A stretch of DNA of 64,000 nucleotides from a virus, in IMG/VR virus record IMGVR_UViG_3300025520_000001, positions 108,624 through 172,623 of that record; one strand, given 5' to 3'. The position numbers and the translations under genes are program-made. The notes beneath the pieces are model-generated. The model ran no database searches. It saw only the letters and a list, made by a program, of their open reading frames with translations, and had not been told where the DNA came from. Positions 25,803 to 33,733 of the stretch are shown piece by piece (position 1 is the stretch's first letter; every line of letters begins with the position of its first letter).

Positions 25803-26768
25803 TTATTTCTGCCCTTTGAAGAACTTCTCCAACTTGTTCATAGAGAAAGCCTTGTTGCACTTGCGGCACTTCACTTGGAATTTACCGTAAACTTGTTCGT
25901 CTCCGCAATCGTCGCACGTAATGAACTTGAGACTCTTAGGTCCCAATGATTCACTCTGAAGTACGCTACCGCCAGTCATAGAGCCAGGTGCTCCTGCGCC
26001 GCCGTAACCAGCCATGAGAGCCTTTTGCACGGTTTCATGAATATGTACGACATTATCAGCAATCCTGCGTTCTAGTGAAGCTTTAATTAGTTCCTGCTTG
26101 AGGTTCACGGGAGCTTCACTACCAAGTGCTGACATAATCTTATTGATGTTATGCTCGATCTTTTCTGCTGATGCAGTCCGCGTGATGTGTCGGAAGGACG
26201 GTACGTCTGTCTGAGCTAAATGAAGTACTGATTTAATCAAAATCATGTCCGCATTTGTATCGGTTTCGTTCTTGGAGAGATTTAGCGGCTCTACGAGAGT
26301 AGCCTGATTAGCAGGAACGAATGTCAGTGCAACTGAGTGAATCTTAGTTCGAGCCAGCAGACTAGGATCCTTGATTCCGCGGGCAACTACACCGCCCTCT
26401 ACTGAAGCCTTTACTTTGAGCGGACAATCCGTCTTGTGAATGTTCCGAAGGATGGCCGCGGCAGCCTTAGCATTGGGGTGGTCCTCGTCGTTAAACAGGC
26501 GGGCCTTCACGTAAACATAGGGACTTTTTACCTTTTCCCAGTAATACCGCTGACGATCATCCTCGCAGTCTTCTGCTTTGTAGATCTTTTTGGCCGAGAT
26601 CACCTTACCGAGACAGTTGAAGAAGCCTTTGCCGTGGTTGTCGTTAATTCGACCCCGACCAGCCTCTAATTCGGAAATATCTGCCCCATTTACATCCAGC
26701 ATTTCGCCCTGTGTATCTCTAAGTTGAGAACCAGCGCACATATCGATCTCTAAAGAATGTTTGGCCAT
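25803..26768 (-). CDS. Prohead maturation protease with C-terminal zinc ribbon
   Basis: The 321-residue protein has its first 160 residues matching phage prohead proteases, with a catalytic His in NDNHGKG (His45) and Ser in KASVEGGVVARG (Ser123). A four-Cys zinc ribbon (CDDCG, CRKCNK) ends the protein. Between them (253 to 275) is AGYGGAGAPGSMTGGSVLQ, nearly the same as residues 31 to 49 of the capsid protein. This may be a shared cleavage or assembly signal. It is on the strand opposite to the capsid gene. Confidence 0.75.
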   Translation of the reverse strand: MAKHSLEIDMCAGSQLRDTQGEMLDVNGADISELEAGRGRINDNHGKGFFNCLGKVISAKKIYKAEDCEDDRQRYYWEKVKSPYVYVKARLFNDEDHPNAKAAAAILRNIHKTDCPLKVKASVEGGVVARGIKDPSLLARTKIHSVALTFVPANQATLVEPLNLSKNETDTNADMILIKSVLHLAQTDVPSFRHITRTASAEKIEHNINKIMSALGSEAPVNLKQELIKASLERRIADNVVHIHETVQKALMAGYGGAGAPGSMTGGSVLQSESLGPKSLKFITCDDCGDEQVYGKFQVKCRKCNKAFSMNKLEKFFKGQK

Positions 26769-26774
26769 GTCGTC

Positions 26775-26783
26775 ATTATAGCA
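26775..26783 (-). promoter_or_regulatory. Extended -10 promoter (TGCTATAAT), leaderless start
   Basis: On the minus strand a perfect TGnTATAAT is followed by six bases and then the ATG of the prohead protease. No ribosome binding site is visible. The transcript should begin at the start codon. Confidence 0.5.
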
Positions 26784-26844
26784 TAAATAAAGTCTTAGTT
26801 AGTTTTTACTAATCAATAGAGTCATATGCTTAACCTGTGGCCCA

Positions 26845-26853
26845 TGATAGAGT
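26845..26853 (+). promoter_or_regulatory. Possible promoter box TGATAGAGT
   Basis: This 9-mer lies 49 nt before the gene at 26903. The same 9-mer lies before the gene at 51202 (51138 to 51146), and TGATAGTAT before the gene at 37855. All three are structural-type genes, mostly after terminators. Role inferred from recurrence only. Confidence 0.25.
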
Positions 26854-26902
26854 GACTTCTAGTTTAGTTTCTAAACAAAGTTTTCTTAAGGAGAAATTTC
26901 AC

Positions 26903-27310
26903 ATGGCATCTACTTCTGCTGTTGCACAGATCATGGCAAAGATTGAGCGTAAGGCTCGCATGCTTGGTCTCACCGTTGTTTCCAATTCAGGTTCAAGCGT
27001 TGTAATCGATAATGGTTCAAACGATCTTACCATTTCGTATGTAGCTCCCACGATCACCGCGCCTATGGGCGGTGTTGATCCTGCTAACTCGCCGTATCTT
27101 GGTGTTGGCGTTGTGCAGCCGGGTTCGCTCAAGATGAAGAGCGCAAGCACGGCCGCTGATGCTATCTCGGACGTAATGGATAGCCTTGTAGCTGCTAAGG
27201 TTCTTCACTTGCTTGCTGGCATGGCGAATGACATCATCCTCGAGAACAGCGACGCGACTTACACTGCGACCATTCGTGGTCATGCAGACTTGCTAGGCGT
27301 TGGTCAGTAA
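26903..27310 (+). CDS. Small head-region protein (possible decoration protein)
   Basis: The protein has 135 residues: Ala/Ser/Val-rich, with a helical start, a beta-rich centre (VVSNSGSSVVIDNGSNDLTIS) and a helix near the end. The start at 26903 was chosen for the AAGGAGA upstream, and an in-frame ATG at 26837 lacks a site. It is the first gene of the scaffold and capsid operon, so a decoration or head role is plausible but unproven. Confidence 0.5.
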   Translation: MASTSAVAQIMAKIERKARMLGLTVVSNSGSSVVIDNGSNDLTISYVAPTITAPMGGVDPANSPYLGVGVVQPGSLKMKSASTAADAISDVMDSLVAAKVLHLLAGMANDIILENSDATYTATIRGHADLLGVGQ

Positions 27311-27335
27311 TTAGAGGTTGTACTAAGGAGACACT

Positions 27336-28064
27336 ATGAAAGAGGAACTCAAGAAGAGCCTCACTGACCTAATTGACGAGACACTCTTGGAGCTTGAAGA
27401 GCTCAAGAAGTCCCGTTTCTCGGCGGAAACGATCGAGATCAAGGGTCCGGGCGAGGATATGGCTGGTAAGCCGACCAATGGCAAGCTTGACGCCGGCAAG
27501 GTCGCTGAGAAGGCTGAAGATAAGAAGGACGATAAGGATGAGAAGGACGACGAGGCGGAGAAGGCCGAGGGCGTTAATGAGGCTGCTGAGAAGGCTGAAG
27601 GTGTGAACGAAGCGGCCGAAAAGTCGGAAGATAAGAAGAAGGACGACGACAAGGACGAGCCCCACGACGACGATCCGAAGCATGAAGAGAAGGAGAAGGA
27701 TATGGCGAAGAAGCTCCTCGACATGCACAAGGGTGAGATGAAGAAGTCCCTTGAGGAAGCGGATGCTCTTATGAAGAGCTACGTTGATCAGAAGGTGAGC
27801 GGCATTGAAGGCAAGCTCGCTACTCTCCTTGAGACTGTAACTAAGCTGGCTGAGGCTCCGGTCCCGGCTAAGGGCGTTAGCTACAAAGGTGCTGCACCTC
27901 TCATGAAGTCTGCAGATGAGGTTGAGCCTCTCTCGAAGTCTGAAGTTGCTTCACGGTTGTTTGATTTGAAGAAGTCCGGCGGGCGCGTTGACAGCAATGA
28001 CATCGCAATGGCCGAGATGGGACACGATCTGGAAAAGATTGTTTCGAAATATAGCATTAAGTAA
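27336..28064 (+). CDS. Highly charged scaffold-like protein
   Basis: The protein has 242 residues. The middle third is almost only Lys, Asp and Glu, with two tandem copies of KAEGVNEAAE (near residues 75 to 94). The flanks are helical. It sits 16 nt before the capsid gene with strong GGAG sites on both. Charged helical proteins in this position normally serve as scaffold or assembly core and are removed by the protease. The C-terminal helix (RVDSNDIAMAEMGHDLEKI) could bind the capsid protein. Confidence 0.65.
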   Translation: MKEELKKSLTDLIDETLLELEELKKSRFSAETIEIKGPGEDMAGKPTNGKLDAGKVAEKAEDKKDDKDEKDDEAEKAEGVNEAAEKAEGVNEAAEKSEDKKKDDDKDEPHDDDPKHEEKEKDMAKKLLDMHKGEMKKSLEEADALMKSYVDQKVSGIEGKLATLLETVTKLAEAPVPAKGVSYKGAAPLMKSADEVEPLSKSEVASRLFDLKKSGGRVDSNDIAMAEMGHDLEKIVSKYSIK

Positions 28065-28080
28065 TTTTTAAGGAGATAAT

Positions 28081-29526
28081 ATGAACGACACAGTTAATCA
28101 AGTATTACAGGGTCTCGAGTCCGGTCTCGTGTCAGCGGCTGAAATCGAGGCACTCAACAAGGCAATCAGCGCAGGCTACGGCGGCGCTGGCCGGCCCACG
28201 GACCTCACCTATGGTGGCGTCCTCCAGGCCGAGTCACTCGAGACGACTCTCAAGAGCGTCACGTTTGACATGAAGAACCTCAAGATGTGGCCTGCTGTTT
28301 CAGTTGATAAGGCATACAACTTGTTCGAGCAGTACAATCGTCTAATCGCGTATGGTAGCGATTCGGCGCCGTATATTGGCGAAGGCGGAGCTCCTCAAGA
28401 GGAAGATTCGACCTACGTACGTGACGGTCAGAAGATCGTGTTCTTCGGTACGCGTCGTCGCGTTAGCCACCAGATGACGCTTGTGCGGGTCACTGTCGGC
28501 GATATCGTGGCGCAGCAGGCCAAGGAAGGCACGATGCACCTTCTGAAGAACGTTGAGCGCGAACTCTATTGGGGTCACGCGCACTACCAGAATCAGAGCA
28601 CTGGCGCAATGACGGGTTCAGACGCAGATCTTCCCTCGAGCTCGATCGCGATGAGCGGCCTCTTGAAGCAGCTACTCAAGGGTGACACCGATGCGCAGAT
28701 GATCTCCGGTGATTTCAACGGTTATGGCAACACGAGCTCGATCCTCCAGGATCTCGCGGGTGCGGTTATGACCCAGGACGACGTCGAAGCCCTCGCGGTT
28801 ATTGCTCTTGAGAACTTCGGTTCGCCGAGCGAGCTCCACGCTGAGCCTGCGGTAATCTCGGCCTTCGTCAAGCAGTTCTATCCTCAGTTCCGTTCGGCGC
28901 CAGGTCTTGCTAACCAGACTGTCGGCTACGACGTGTCGAAGATCCAGACTACGGCTGGTGCGATCGACCTCAAGCCCAACCTCTTCCTCCGTCCTCGCAG
29001 CGGCGTTCGCGCTGTCGCGAGCGGCGTCTCAGCTCCCGCTGCGACGTTTACGGCGTCTGGTGCGGCTGCTGGTTCAGGTTCAACCTTTGCGGCTGGTACG
29101 TACCAGGTTAAGGTTACAGCGGTTAACGACAGCGGCGAATCGGCCCCTGTTGCTTCAGCGGCTGTTGTCCTCACCCTTGGTCAGAACATCGACGTGACTA
29201 TCGGCAGCGTCCCTGCTGGCGTGAAGTCATGGAAGGTGTATGTCTCGGCTCCGGGTGGTGCGGCAGGCACCGAGAAGTTCGCGGGTAACTGGGCAAATGC
29301 TGGTGCGGGTGTTTATCGCTGCGCTGGTGCGAAGCTCCCCGGTCTCGGCGAAGCGTTCCTCCTCGACATGAGCGCAGAGAACATGCGCTTCAAGCAGCTT
29401 GCTCCTCTCTCGAAGATCAACTTCGCGATTGTGACCACTGCTCTCGAGTTCGCGATTGTGCTCTACGGTGCACTCTTCGTCTACACGCCGCGCTTCAACT
29501 GCGTGTTCAAGAACGCAGGCAAGTAA
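28081..29526 (+). CDS. Major capsid protein with inserted Ig/FN3-like domain
   Basis: The 481-residue capsid protein is probably of HK97 fold. The N-terminus carries AGYGGAGRPTDLTYGGVLQ (31 to 49), then the body VTFDMKNLKMWP, VYD-type loops and a C-terminal FAIVLYGALFVYTPRFNCVFKNAGK end. Residues about 317 to 420 are an inserted beta-sandwich with FN3-like sequence (AGTYQVKVTAVNDSGESAPV), likely exposed on the capsid surface. GC content and codon choice are more biased than around it, as expected for very high expression. It is followed by a strong terminator. Confidence 0.85.
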   Translation: MNDTVNQVLQGLESGLVSAAEIEALNKAISAGYGGAGRPTDLTYGGVLQAESLETTLKSVTFDMKNLKMWPAVSVDKAYNLFEQYNRLIAYGSDSAPYIGEGGAPQEEDSTYVRDGQKIVFFGTRRRVSHQMTLVRVTVGDIVAQQAKEGTMHLLKNVERELYWGHAHYQNQSTGAMTGSDADLPSSSIAMSGLLKQLLKGDTDAQMISGDFNGYGNTSSILQDLAGAVMTQDDVEALAVIALENFGSPSELHAEPAVISAFVKQFYPQFRSAPGLANQTVGYDVSKIQTTAGAIDLKPNLFLRPRSGVRAVASGVSAPAATFTASGAAAGSGSTFAAGTYQVKVTAVNDSGESAPVASAAVVLTLGQNIDVTIGSVPAGVKSWKVYVSAPGGAAGTEKFAGNWANAGAGVYRCAGAKLPGLGEAFLLDMSAENMRFKQLAPLSKINFAIVTTALEFAIVLYGALFVYTPRFNCVFKNAGK

Positions 29527-29553
29527 GTACTAAATAAGTAGATTGGTAGTTTG

Positions 29554-29588
29554 AAGGGCCAGGATTATGTCCTGGCCCTTCTTTCTTT
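29554..29588 (+). terminator. Rho-independent terminator after capsid gene
   Basis: An 11-bp perfect stem (AAGGGCCAGGA with TCCTGGCCCTT), a 5-nt loop, and then CTTTCTTT. It ends the protease-independent head operon. Confidence 0.85.
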
Positions 29589-29597
29589 GGAGATCTT

Positions 29598-30086
29598 GTG
29601 AGTCTTAATATCCGAATTGGTTTTACTACTGTTACAAACAGCTGGATAAGTAGATTGGTTCGTTGGGCAACTAAAAGCCAATGTAGTCACGTAATTTTCG
29701 TCTACTACGATCAGGATTGGCAGGTAGATATGGTTTTAGAGGCTTCTGATGTCGGTTTCCGAGAAATACCTTTGTCAGTGTTTGAGAAGAAAAATACGAT
29801 AGTGGCTCTTCTTGAACCCAAGGTTTGTATAGATGAAGGGCTTAAATTTGTAGCACTCAACTATCTCGGTACCATGTTTGACTATACAGGTTTACTTGGT
29901 CACGGGCCTATACTCTTAGGACGTTGGTTTAAGAGAAAGTGGCACAACCCTTGGAATACGCCTTCTTCAATGTTTTGTTCTGAAGCTGTAGTGGTAGCAA
30001 TGCAAAAAGCTGGATATCCGGGCGCTGATAAGCTAACTCCTGAAGATACTAGTCCTCAGGACCTACTAGCTTTTATGTCCATGTAA
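29598..30086 (+). CDS. NlpC/P60-like (YiiX/DUF830-type) cysteine hydrolase
   Basis: This 162-residue protein has the permuted papain-like layout: His in QCSHVIFVY (His31), an acidic residue in VLEASDVG, and the nucleophile Cys in SSMFCSEAVV (Cys127). Relatives cleave peptide bonds in peptidoglycan or act on lipids or amides. In a phage, a tail-associated or lysis role is plausible. The start codon is GTG with GGAG upstream. Confidence 0.65.
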   Translation: MSLNIRIGFTTVTNSWISRLVRWATKSQCSHVIFVYYDQDWQVDMVLEASDVGFREIPLSVFEKKNTIVALLEPKVCIDEGLKFVALNYLGTMFDYTGLLGHGPILLGRWFKRKWHNPWNTPSSMFCSEAVVVAMQKAGYPGADKLTPEDTSPQDLLAFMSM

Positions 30087-30095
30087 TGTTATAAT
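30087..30095 (+). promoter_or_regulatory. Extended -10 promoter (TGTTATAAT)
   Basis: A perfect TGnTATAAT in a 30-nt gap, 21 nt before the ATG at 30117, with a separate AGGAG site. It probably drives the two beta-helix genes that follow. Confidence 0.45.
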
Positions 30096-30116
30096 ATTGC
30101 TGGTACAGGAGTCTTC

Positions 30117-31571
30117 ATGACGTTATCTAGCGATGCTCGCAAACGGTTAATTGTAGCCACAGCCTCTGTTAACATCGGCAATGAGATTGCTGATGCGGTG
30201 GATGAAGTAAATGCTCCACTTACATTATATGTAGAGATAACGGGTAGTGATGTTTCTGGTGATGGCTCGAAAACTAATCCTTATTTTTCTGTTCAAAAAG
30301 CAGTAGATGCTGTTCCTAACCTAATCACCAATCCAGTGGTGATAAACGTTGGTCCCGGTACCTTTGATGGCTTTCGCATAGATAATAAGGAACCGGGAAG
30401 ACCTGGAACCACGGATGGTAGTTATTTAGCCATCGTGGGTACACTAGATCTCGTAACATCGTCTACGACGGGCGGCACAGTATCTGGTTTAGTGGCCAAC
30501 AATTCAACTGCGCTTAGTTCATTTACCGTTGCTGGAGCGAACTGGACTGTTGACGAACTAAAGGGAAAGTTTATCAAAAACCTTACATCCGGAGCTACCG
30601 GATGCATTCCCATTATTTCAAACACCTCTAATACTGTAACTTTCTATGCTGTCACGTCTACCTTTGCTAATGGTAATATTGTCAGTTTTGTTGAACCTAA
30701 AACTGTATTTAACAGCTCGTCGTTAACCACGACAACCAATCCTAGTTCATCGACTACATCACAATACCTGTCAAATACTGACTCTGCAGCAATTATTAGA
30801 ATATCGAACTGCGATAAGGGGTATGCTTCTTCGGTTTCCACATTTCCTTCGCTGCTTTTAGCTAATTTTAGAGTTACAGCCACAGGTACTACAACAAGAA
30901 TTCGCACTGTGCTATCTAAGGTTATTATAAAAAACTTTATAACAGACGGAGCAGGAACTGGTAATCAAATTGCAGGTGGGAATAGTTCTTTATATATAAA
31001 CGGCTGGTGCAGTCTTGGTGGTGGTTACTCCATAAACGCCGGAACAACTGGCCTTACTTCCAGTTTAGATCACTTCACTATAAATATGGCCTTTGTCGAA
31101 CGCAGTAATGCTCTTGGTGGATTCTTTGGATGCAATTCTTTTTCAGCCACTGATCTATACATAAAAGGTTGCACTACTGGTATTACTATGCAAAACAGCA
31201 ATTATGCCTTATCCCGTACAGCCTTCGAGTCCTGTACTAAGGCCATCTTAAGCGATCAAGGTGACAATTATCAGAATTTGTTCGTGTCTAAACTTGGTTT
31301 GAATGGTGGTTTTTTCAATAATTGCGGTACTTGCTTTGATTTTAAAGGTCCGCATTGGATTCAGACAAAGTTTATAGGCGGCACAGGAAACACTTTGATA
31401 GCAAACGTCAAGCAGGGGACGCGGTTTGGTTTTAGATCCGACTTTAATCCTGCTGGTACAACTGAAATAACCATGGATACAGCTAACGCAACATTAGCTG
31501 ATGTCCGTGCAGCGACTCCAAAACTCGTAAATAATACCTATGGGTCAATAGCTTACGAGTCAGATTACTAA
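30117..31571 (+). CDS. Beta-helix fibre or spike protein 1
   Basis: This protein has 484 residues. After an N-terminal anchor (LSSDARKRLIVAT...EIAD), a pectin-lyase-like start (LTLYVEITGSDVSGDG, FSVQKAVDAVP, VVINVGPGTFDGF) leads into Ser/Thr/Asn/Gly-rich repeats of a right-handed beta-helix. The anchor and the last 50 residues (PAGTTEITMD, RAATPK) are shared with the next gene. Likely a receptor-binding or capsid-decorating spike; no active-site residues can be named. Confidence 0.65.
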   Translation: MTLSSDARKRLIVATASVNIGNEIADAVDEVNAPLTLYVEITGSDVSGDGSKTNPYFSVQKAVDAVPNLITNPVVINVGPGTFDGFRIDNKEPGRPGTTDGSYLAIVGTLDLVTSSTTGGTVSGLVANNSTALSSFTVAGANWTVDELKGKFIKNLTSGATGCIPIISNTSNTVTFYAVTSTFANGNIVSFVEPKTVFNSSSLTTTTNPSSSTTSQYLSNTDSAAIIRISNCDKGYASSVSTFPSLLLANFRVTATGTTTRIRTVLSKVIIKNFITDGAGTGNQIAGGNSSLYINGWCSLGGGYSINAGTTGLTSSLDHFTINMAFVERSNALGGFFGCNSFSATDLYIKGCTTGITMQNSNYALSRTAFESCTKAILSDQGDNYQNLFVSKLGLNGGFFNNCGTCFDFKGPHWIQTKFIGGTGNTLIANVKQGTRFGFRSDFNPAGTTEITMDTANATLADVRAATPKLVNNTYGSIAYESDY

Positions 31572-31583
31572 TAAGGAATTTAT

Positions 31584-32849
31584 ATGCCATTATCAGATGA
31601 TGCCAGAAGACGATTGGTTGTAGCTACAACATCAGTAGAAGCTGGAGAAGAAATTGCTAGCCATCTCGATGGATTGACTATCGATGAGCCACTTACATTG
31701 TATGTAGAGACAACAGGAAATGACAGTAATCCTGGCACGCAGAATTTGCCTTTTGCTACGCCAAATGCTGCTTTAAATTATGTTCGTAAGTTCGAGATTA
31801 ACTCGGAAGTGATAATTCAACTTGGCGTTGGTACTTTCGATGGCTTCACTTTGTGGGGTTTGTCGATTGGCCAGAATGCAACAACTGCAAGTCGCCTTCT
31901 TATAAAGGGCACATTGGTATCTGAGCTTGCTGGTACGTGCACTGCCACTGTATCCAGCGGAGTTACCATATTGACGGACGCTAGCAAAAGCTGGACTACC
32001 AATGAACACGCTGGGAAGATTGTAACAGGGACCACCAGTGGCGGTGTTTCTTCTGATTTTGTATGTCTTGGAAATACGGCTACTGAACTTTATGTCAGTA
32101 CGAATGCGGCAACCTCGACTTCTTACACGATTCAAACATTAGGAACTGTAATTGCGGCAACAACTAGAATGGGCGTATCTGGCTCTATTTTTGTGGGAAC
32201 AAATCCAGTAATGGGCAGTTCAGGAAATATTCTGGTTCAGTATGTGCGCTGCACTGGTGTTGCTCAAATGCGCGGCAATGTTACTTTTACTTCCTGTCAG
32301 TTTACGGGGGGTTTCAGTTTCTTTAACGGCATTGTTACTGCGAATCATTGTAGTTTTACAGCTTCTACAGGTCTTGGACATGGCACATCCGGAAGTCCTG
32401 GGCTTATCACAGTAAGCGGTGGACACTTTAGTAGCACTACGGCTGGTATTGCTTGGAATGGTCCTAGTCAACTTGCTTTGTTTGGAACTATTGGGTTTTT
32501 GAATTGTGCTACAGGTTTGTCAGTTTCTGGTGGTAAGGTTACTGCTAATAACTCAGCAGCGGGATATCGTTTTGTTGGTTGCACGACCGCTGTTCATTGC
32601 ACTTTTGGCCATAGTCTATTGTCGGCTACTACTACGGGCACAGGCGCACTTTTGACTGGTACTGGCAACACCACGGCAATTAGAGTTGAAAAGGGTAGTC
32701 GAGTGCAAGTTGCTGCAGCATCTAATATTGCGGGGACAACAGAAATTAACGTAGATGGGACTACTACGACTTTAGCGGCTATGCGAGCTTTAACTCCAAA
32801 GGCCTTCCCTTCTACTCCCAATGCCTTCGGAAGTTGTGTGTTCGAATAA
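31584..32849 (+). CDS. Beta-helix fibre or spike protein 2 (paralogue)
   Basis: This 421-residue paralogue of the preceding gene has the same N-terminal anchor (LSDDARRRLVVAT...EIAS), the same DEPLTLYVETTGNDSN start, VGTFDGF, Gly/Thr/Ser-rich helix turns, and the C-terminal AGTTEINVDG and RALTPK. The middle is divergent, as expected for alternative receptor-binding regions. AAGGA precedes the ATG. A tandem duplication is the simplest origin. Confidence 0.65.
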   Translation: MPLSDDARRRLVVATTSVEAGEEIASHLDGLTIDEPLTLYVETTGNDSNPGTQNLPFATPNAALNYVRKFEINSEVIIQLGVGTFDGFTLWGLSIGQNATTASRLLIKGTLVSELAGTCTATVSSGVTILTDASKSWTTNEHAGKIVTGTTSGGVSSDFVCLGNTATELYVSTNAATSTSYTIQTLGTVIAATTRMGVSGSIFVGTNPVMGSSGNILVQYVRCTGVAQMRGNVTFTSCQFTGGFSFFNGIVTANHCSFTASTGLGHGTSGSPGLITVSGGHFSSTTAGIAWNGPSQLALFGTIGFLNCATGLSVSGGKVTANNSAAGYRFVGCTTAVHCTFGHSLLSATTTGTGALLTGTGNTTAIRVEKGSRVQVAAASNIAGTTEINVDGTTTTLAAMRALTPKAFPSTPNAFGSCVFE

Positions 32850-32852
32850 AAT

Positions 32853-32860
32853 TGTATAAT
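32853..32860 (+). promoter_or_regulatory. -10 box (TGTATAAT), near-leaderless start
   Basis: TGTATAAT ends eight bases before the ATG of the deformylase, which has no ribosome binding site. The transcript would have a leader of at most one or two bases. Confidence 0.4.
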
Positions 32861-32868
32861 TCATTAGA

Positions 32869-33297
32869 ATGAAATCAGAACTAGTTCTGTTTCCCGATCC
32901 AATTCTGCGCATCACCTCCGTAGAGTACGACTTCTCTAGCAACATCGACTCTCTCATTGAGGGAATGTTCGACGTAATGTATAAAAACAATGGAGTCGGG
33001 TTGTCTGCTATCCAAATCGGAGTGCCTCTGCGACTTATTGTTGCAGACGTAGGAGAAGGCAGAGAGGTTTACATCAACCCCAAGATTCTTCGAATCGGTG
33101 GTACCAAGAAATCTATGCCGGAAGGTTGCCTTTCGTTTCCTGGTATTAGCGACGACATAATGCGTTATGCGAAAATAACAATTTCATATCAATCCCCTAA
33201 TGGATCGCACTTAACATTAAACACTGGTGGGTTGAGAGCTCAAATGTTGCAGCACGAAATTGAGCATCTAGATGGTAAGTTGTTAGGTGGGAGATAA
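32869..33297 (+). CDS. def: Peptide deformylase
   Basis: The 142-residue protein has all three deformylase motifs: GVGLSAIQIG (42 to 51), EGCLS (85 to 89, Cys ligand) and QHEIEHLDG (His129 and His133 as metal ligands, Glu130 catalytic). The usual HEIDH is HEIEH here. It removes the formyl group from new proteins. Phage deformylases are short and lack the C-terminal helix, as here. It is directly followed by a tRNA, a hint of a translation-related cassette. Confidence 0.93.
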   Translation: MKSELVLFPDPILRITSVEYDFSSNIDSLIEGMFDVMYKNNGVGLSAIQIGVPLRLIVADVGEGREVYINPKILRIGGTKKSMPEGCLSFPGISDDIMRYAKITISYQSPNGSHLTLNTGGLRAQMLQHEIEHLDGKLLGGR

Positions 33298-33300
33298 TAC

Positions 33301-33375
33301 GGCTCCTTAGCTCAGTTGGCAGAGCATCCGCTTTGCTCAAGCGGAAGGCCAGGGGTTCGAAACCCCTAGGAGCCG
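33301..33375 (+). tRNA. tRNA with enlarged anticodon arm (anticodon uncertain, GCU or UGC)
   Basis: This is a cloverleaf of 75 nt without CCA. It has acceptor GGCTCCT/AGGAGCC, D arm GCTC-AGTTGGCA-GAGC, T arm AGGGG-TTCGAAA-CCCCT and a 5-nt variable region AGGCC. The anticodon arm is two nucleotides longer than normal. It can be read as a 6-bp stem with loop TTGCTCA (anticodon GCU, Ser, but without the long variable arm of tRNA-Ser), or as a 5-bp stem with a 9-nt loop TTTGCTCAA (anticodon UGC in the tRNA-Ala position, but without the G3:U70 pair). Confidence 0.85.
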
Positions 33376-33378
33376 TTT

Positions 33379-33513
33379 GTGAGAATTTGGTGGAAGTGGA
33401 ATGATCGTGGTTATATTCAGAACTTTTTCTGGCTTCTCTGGAAGCTGGGTCTGAATAAAGAAGCTGTTAATGTCAACGACAATTCGCTTAAGAATTTATA
33501 TTGGAAGCCATGA
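33379..33513 (+). CDS. Micro-protein, array member (Trp-rich), 44 residues
   Basis: The start is GTG. The AGGAG in the 3' acceptor strand of the tRNA lies 6 nt before it and could serve as the ribosome binding site. The centre NFFWLLWKLGLNKEAV matches the next micro-gene (RFFRLLWRLGLNKKAS). The stop overlaps the next start as ATGA. Function unknown. Confidence 0.5.
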   Translation: MRIWWKWNDRGYIQNFFWLLWKLGLNKEAVNVNDNSLKNLYWKP

Positions 33514-33638
33514 ATGATAGATACGATAGTTATCGCTTTTTTCGTTTATTGTGGAGACTAGGGCTCAATAAGAAAGCATCGGACGTCGGTGATGCTTGGA
33601 TGCAGGCTACATTCCTGGTAATGCACCATGACCGATAG
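33510..33638 (+). CDS. Micro-protein, array member, 42 residues
   Basis: The core YRFFRLLWRLGLNKKAS is nearly the same as in the upstream micro-gene. It is coupled to that gene by ATGA and overlaps the next start. It forms a hydrophobic-aromatic helix with basic residues, then a short polar tail. It may sit at a membrane or bind a partner protein; no homologue is known to me. Confidence 0.5.
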   Translation: MNDRYDSYRFFRLLWRLGLNKKASDVGDAWMQATFLVMHHDR

Positions 33639-33726
33639 ACATAGGATGAACATCTTCATCGGTAAGTTATATAAGATTGGTTTACTTCGTGGTATGTCGT
33701 ACGTGTATTTTTCTTTTGAGGTATAA
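33628..33726 (+). CDS. Micro-protein, array member, 32 residues
   Basis: The third tandem member, with NIFIGKLYKIGLLRG in the same place as the LLW[KR]LGL core of the two genes before it. It overlaps the upstream gene by 11 nt. It is the shortest and most diverged. TATAAT at its stop may be the promoter for the Pth2-like gene. Confidence 0.45.
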   Translation: MTDRHRMNIFIGKLYKIGLLRGMSYVYFSFEV

Positions 33727-33727
33727 T
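33722..33727 (+). promoter_or_regulatory. TATAAT box six bases before ATG 33734
   Basis: TATAAT, then GATTCT, then ATG, the same spacing as at 22148 and 26768. It suggests a leaderless start at 33734 for the Pth2-like gene. GAGG directly before it could instead act as a ribosome binding site for the triplet ATG at 33726, which meets UGA after three codons. Confidence 0.35.
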
Positions 33728-33733
33728 GATTCT

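Noticed and set aside
27323-27730. Ser-rich minus-strand frame of 135 residues opposite the scaffold gene
   Set aside because: It is the mirror of a Lys/Glu/Asp-rich gene; composition and lack of a ribosome binding site show it is not coding.
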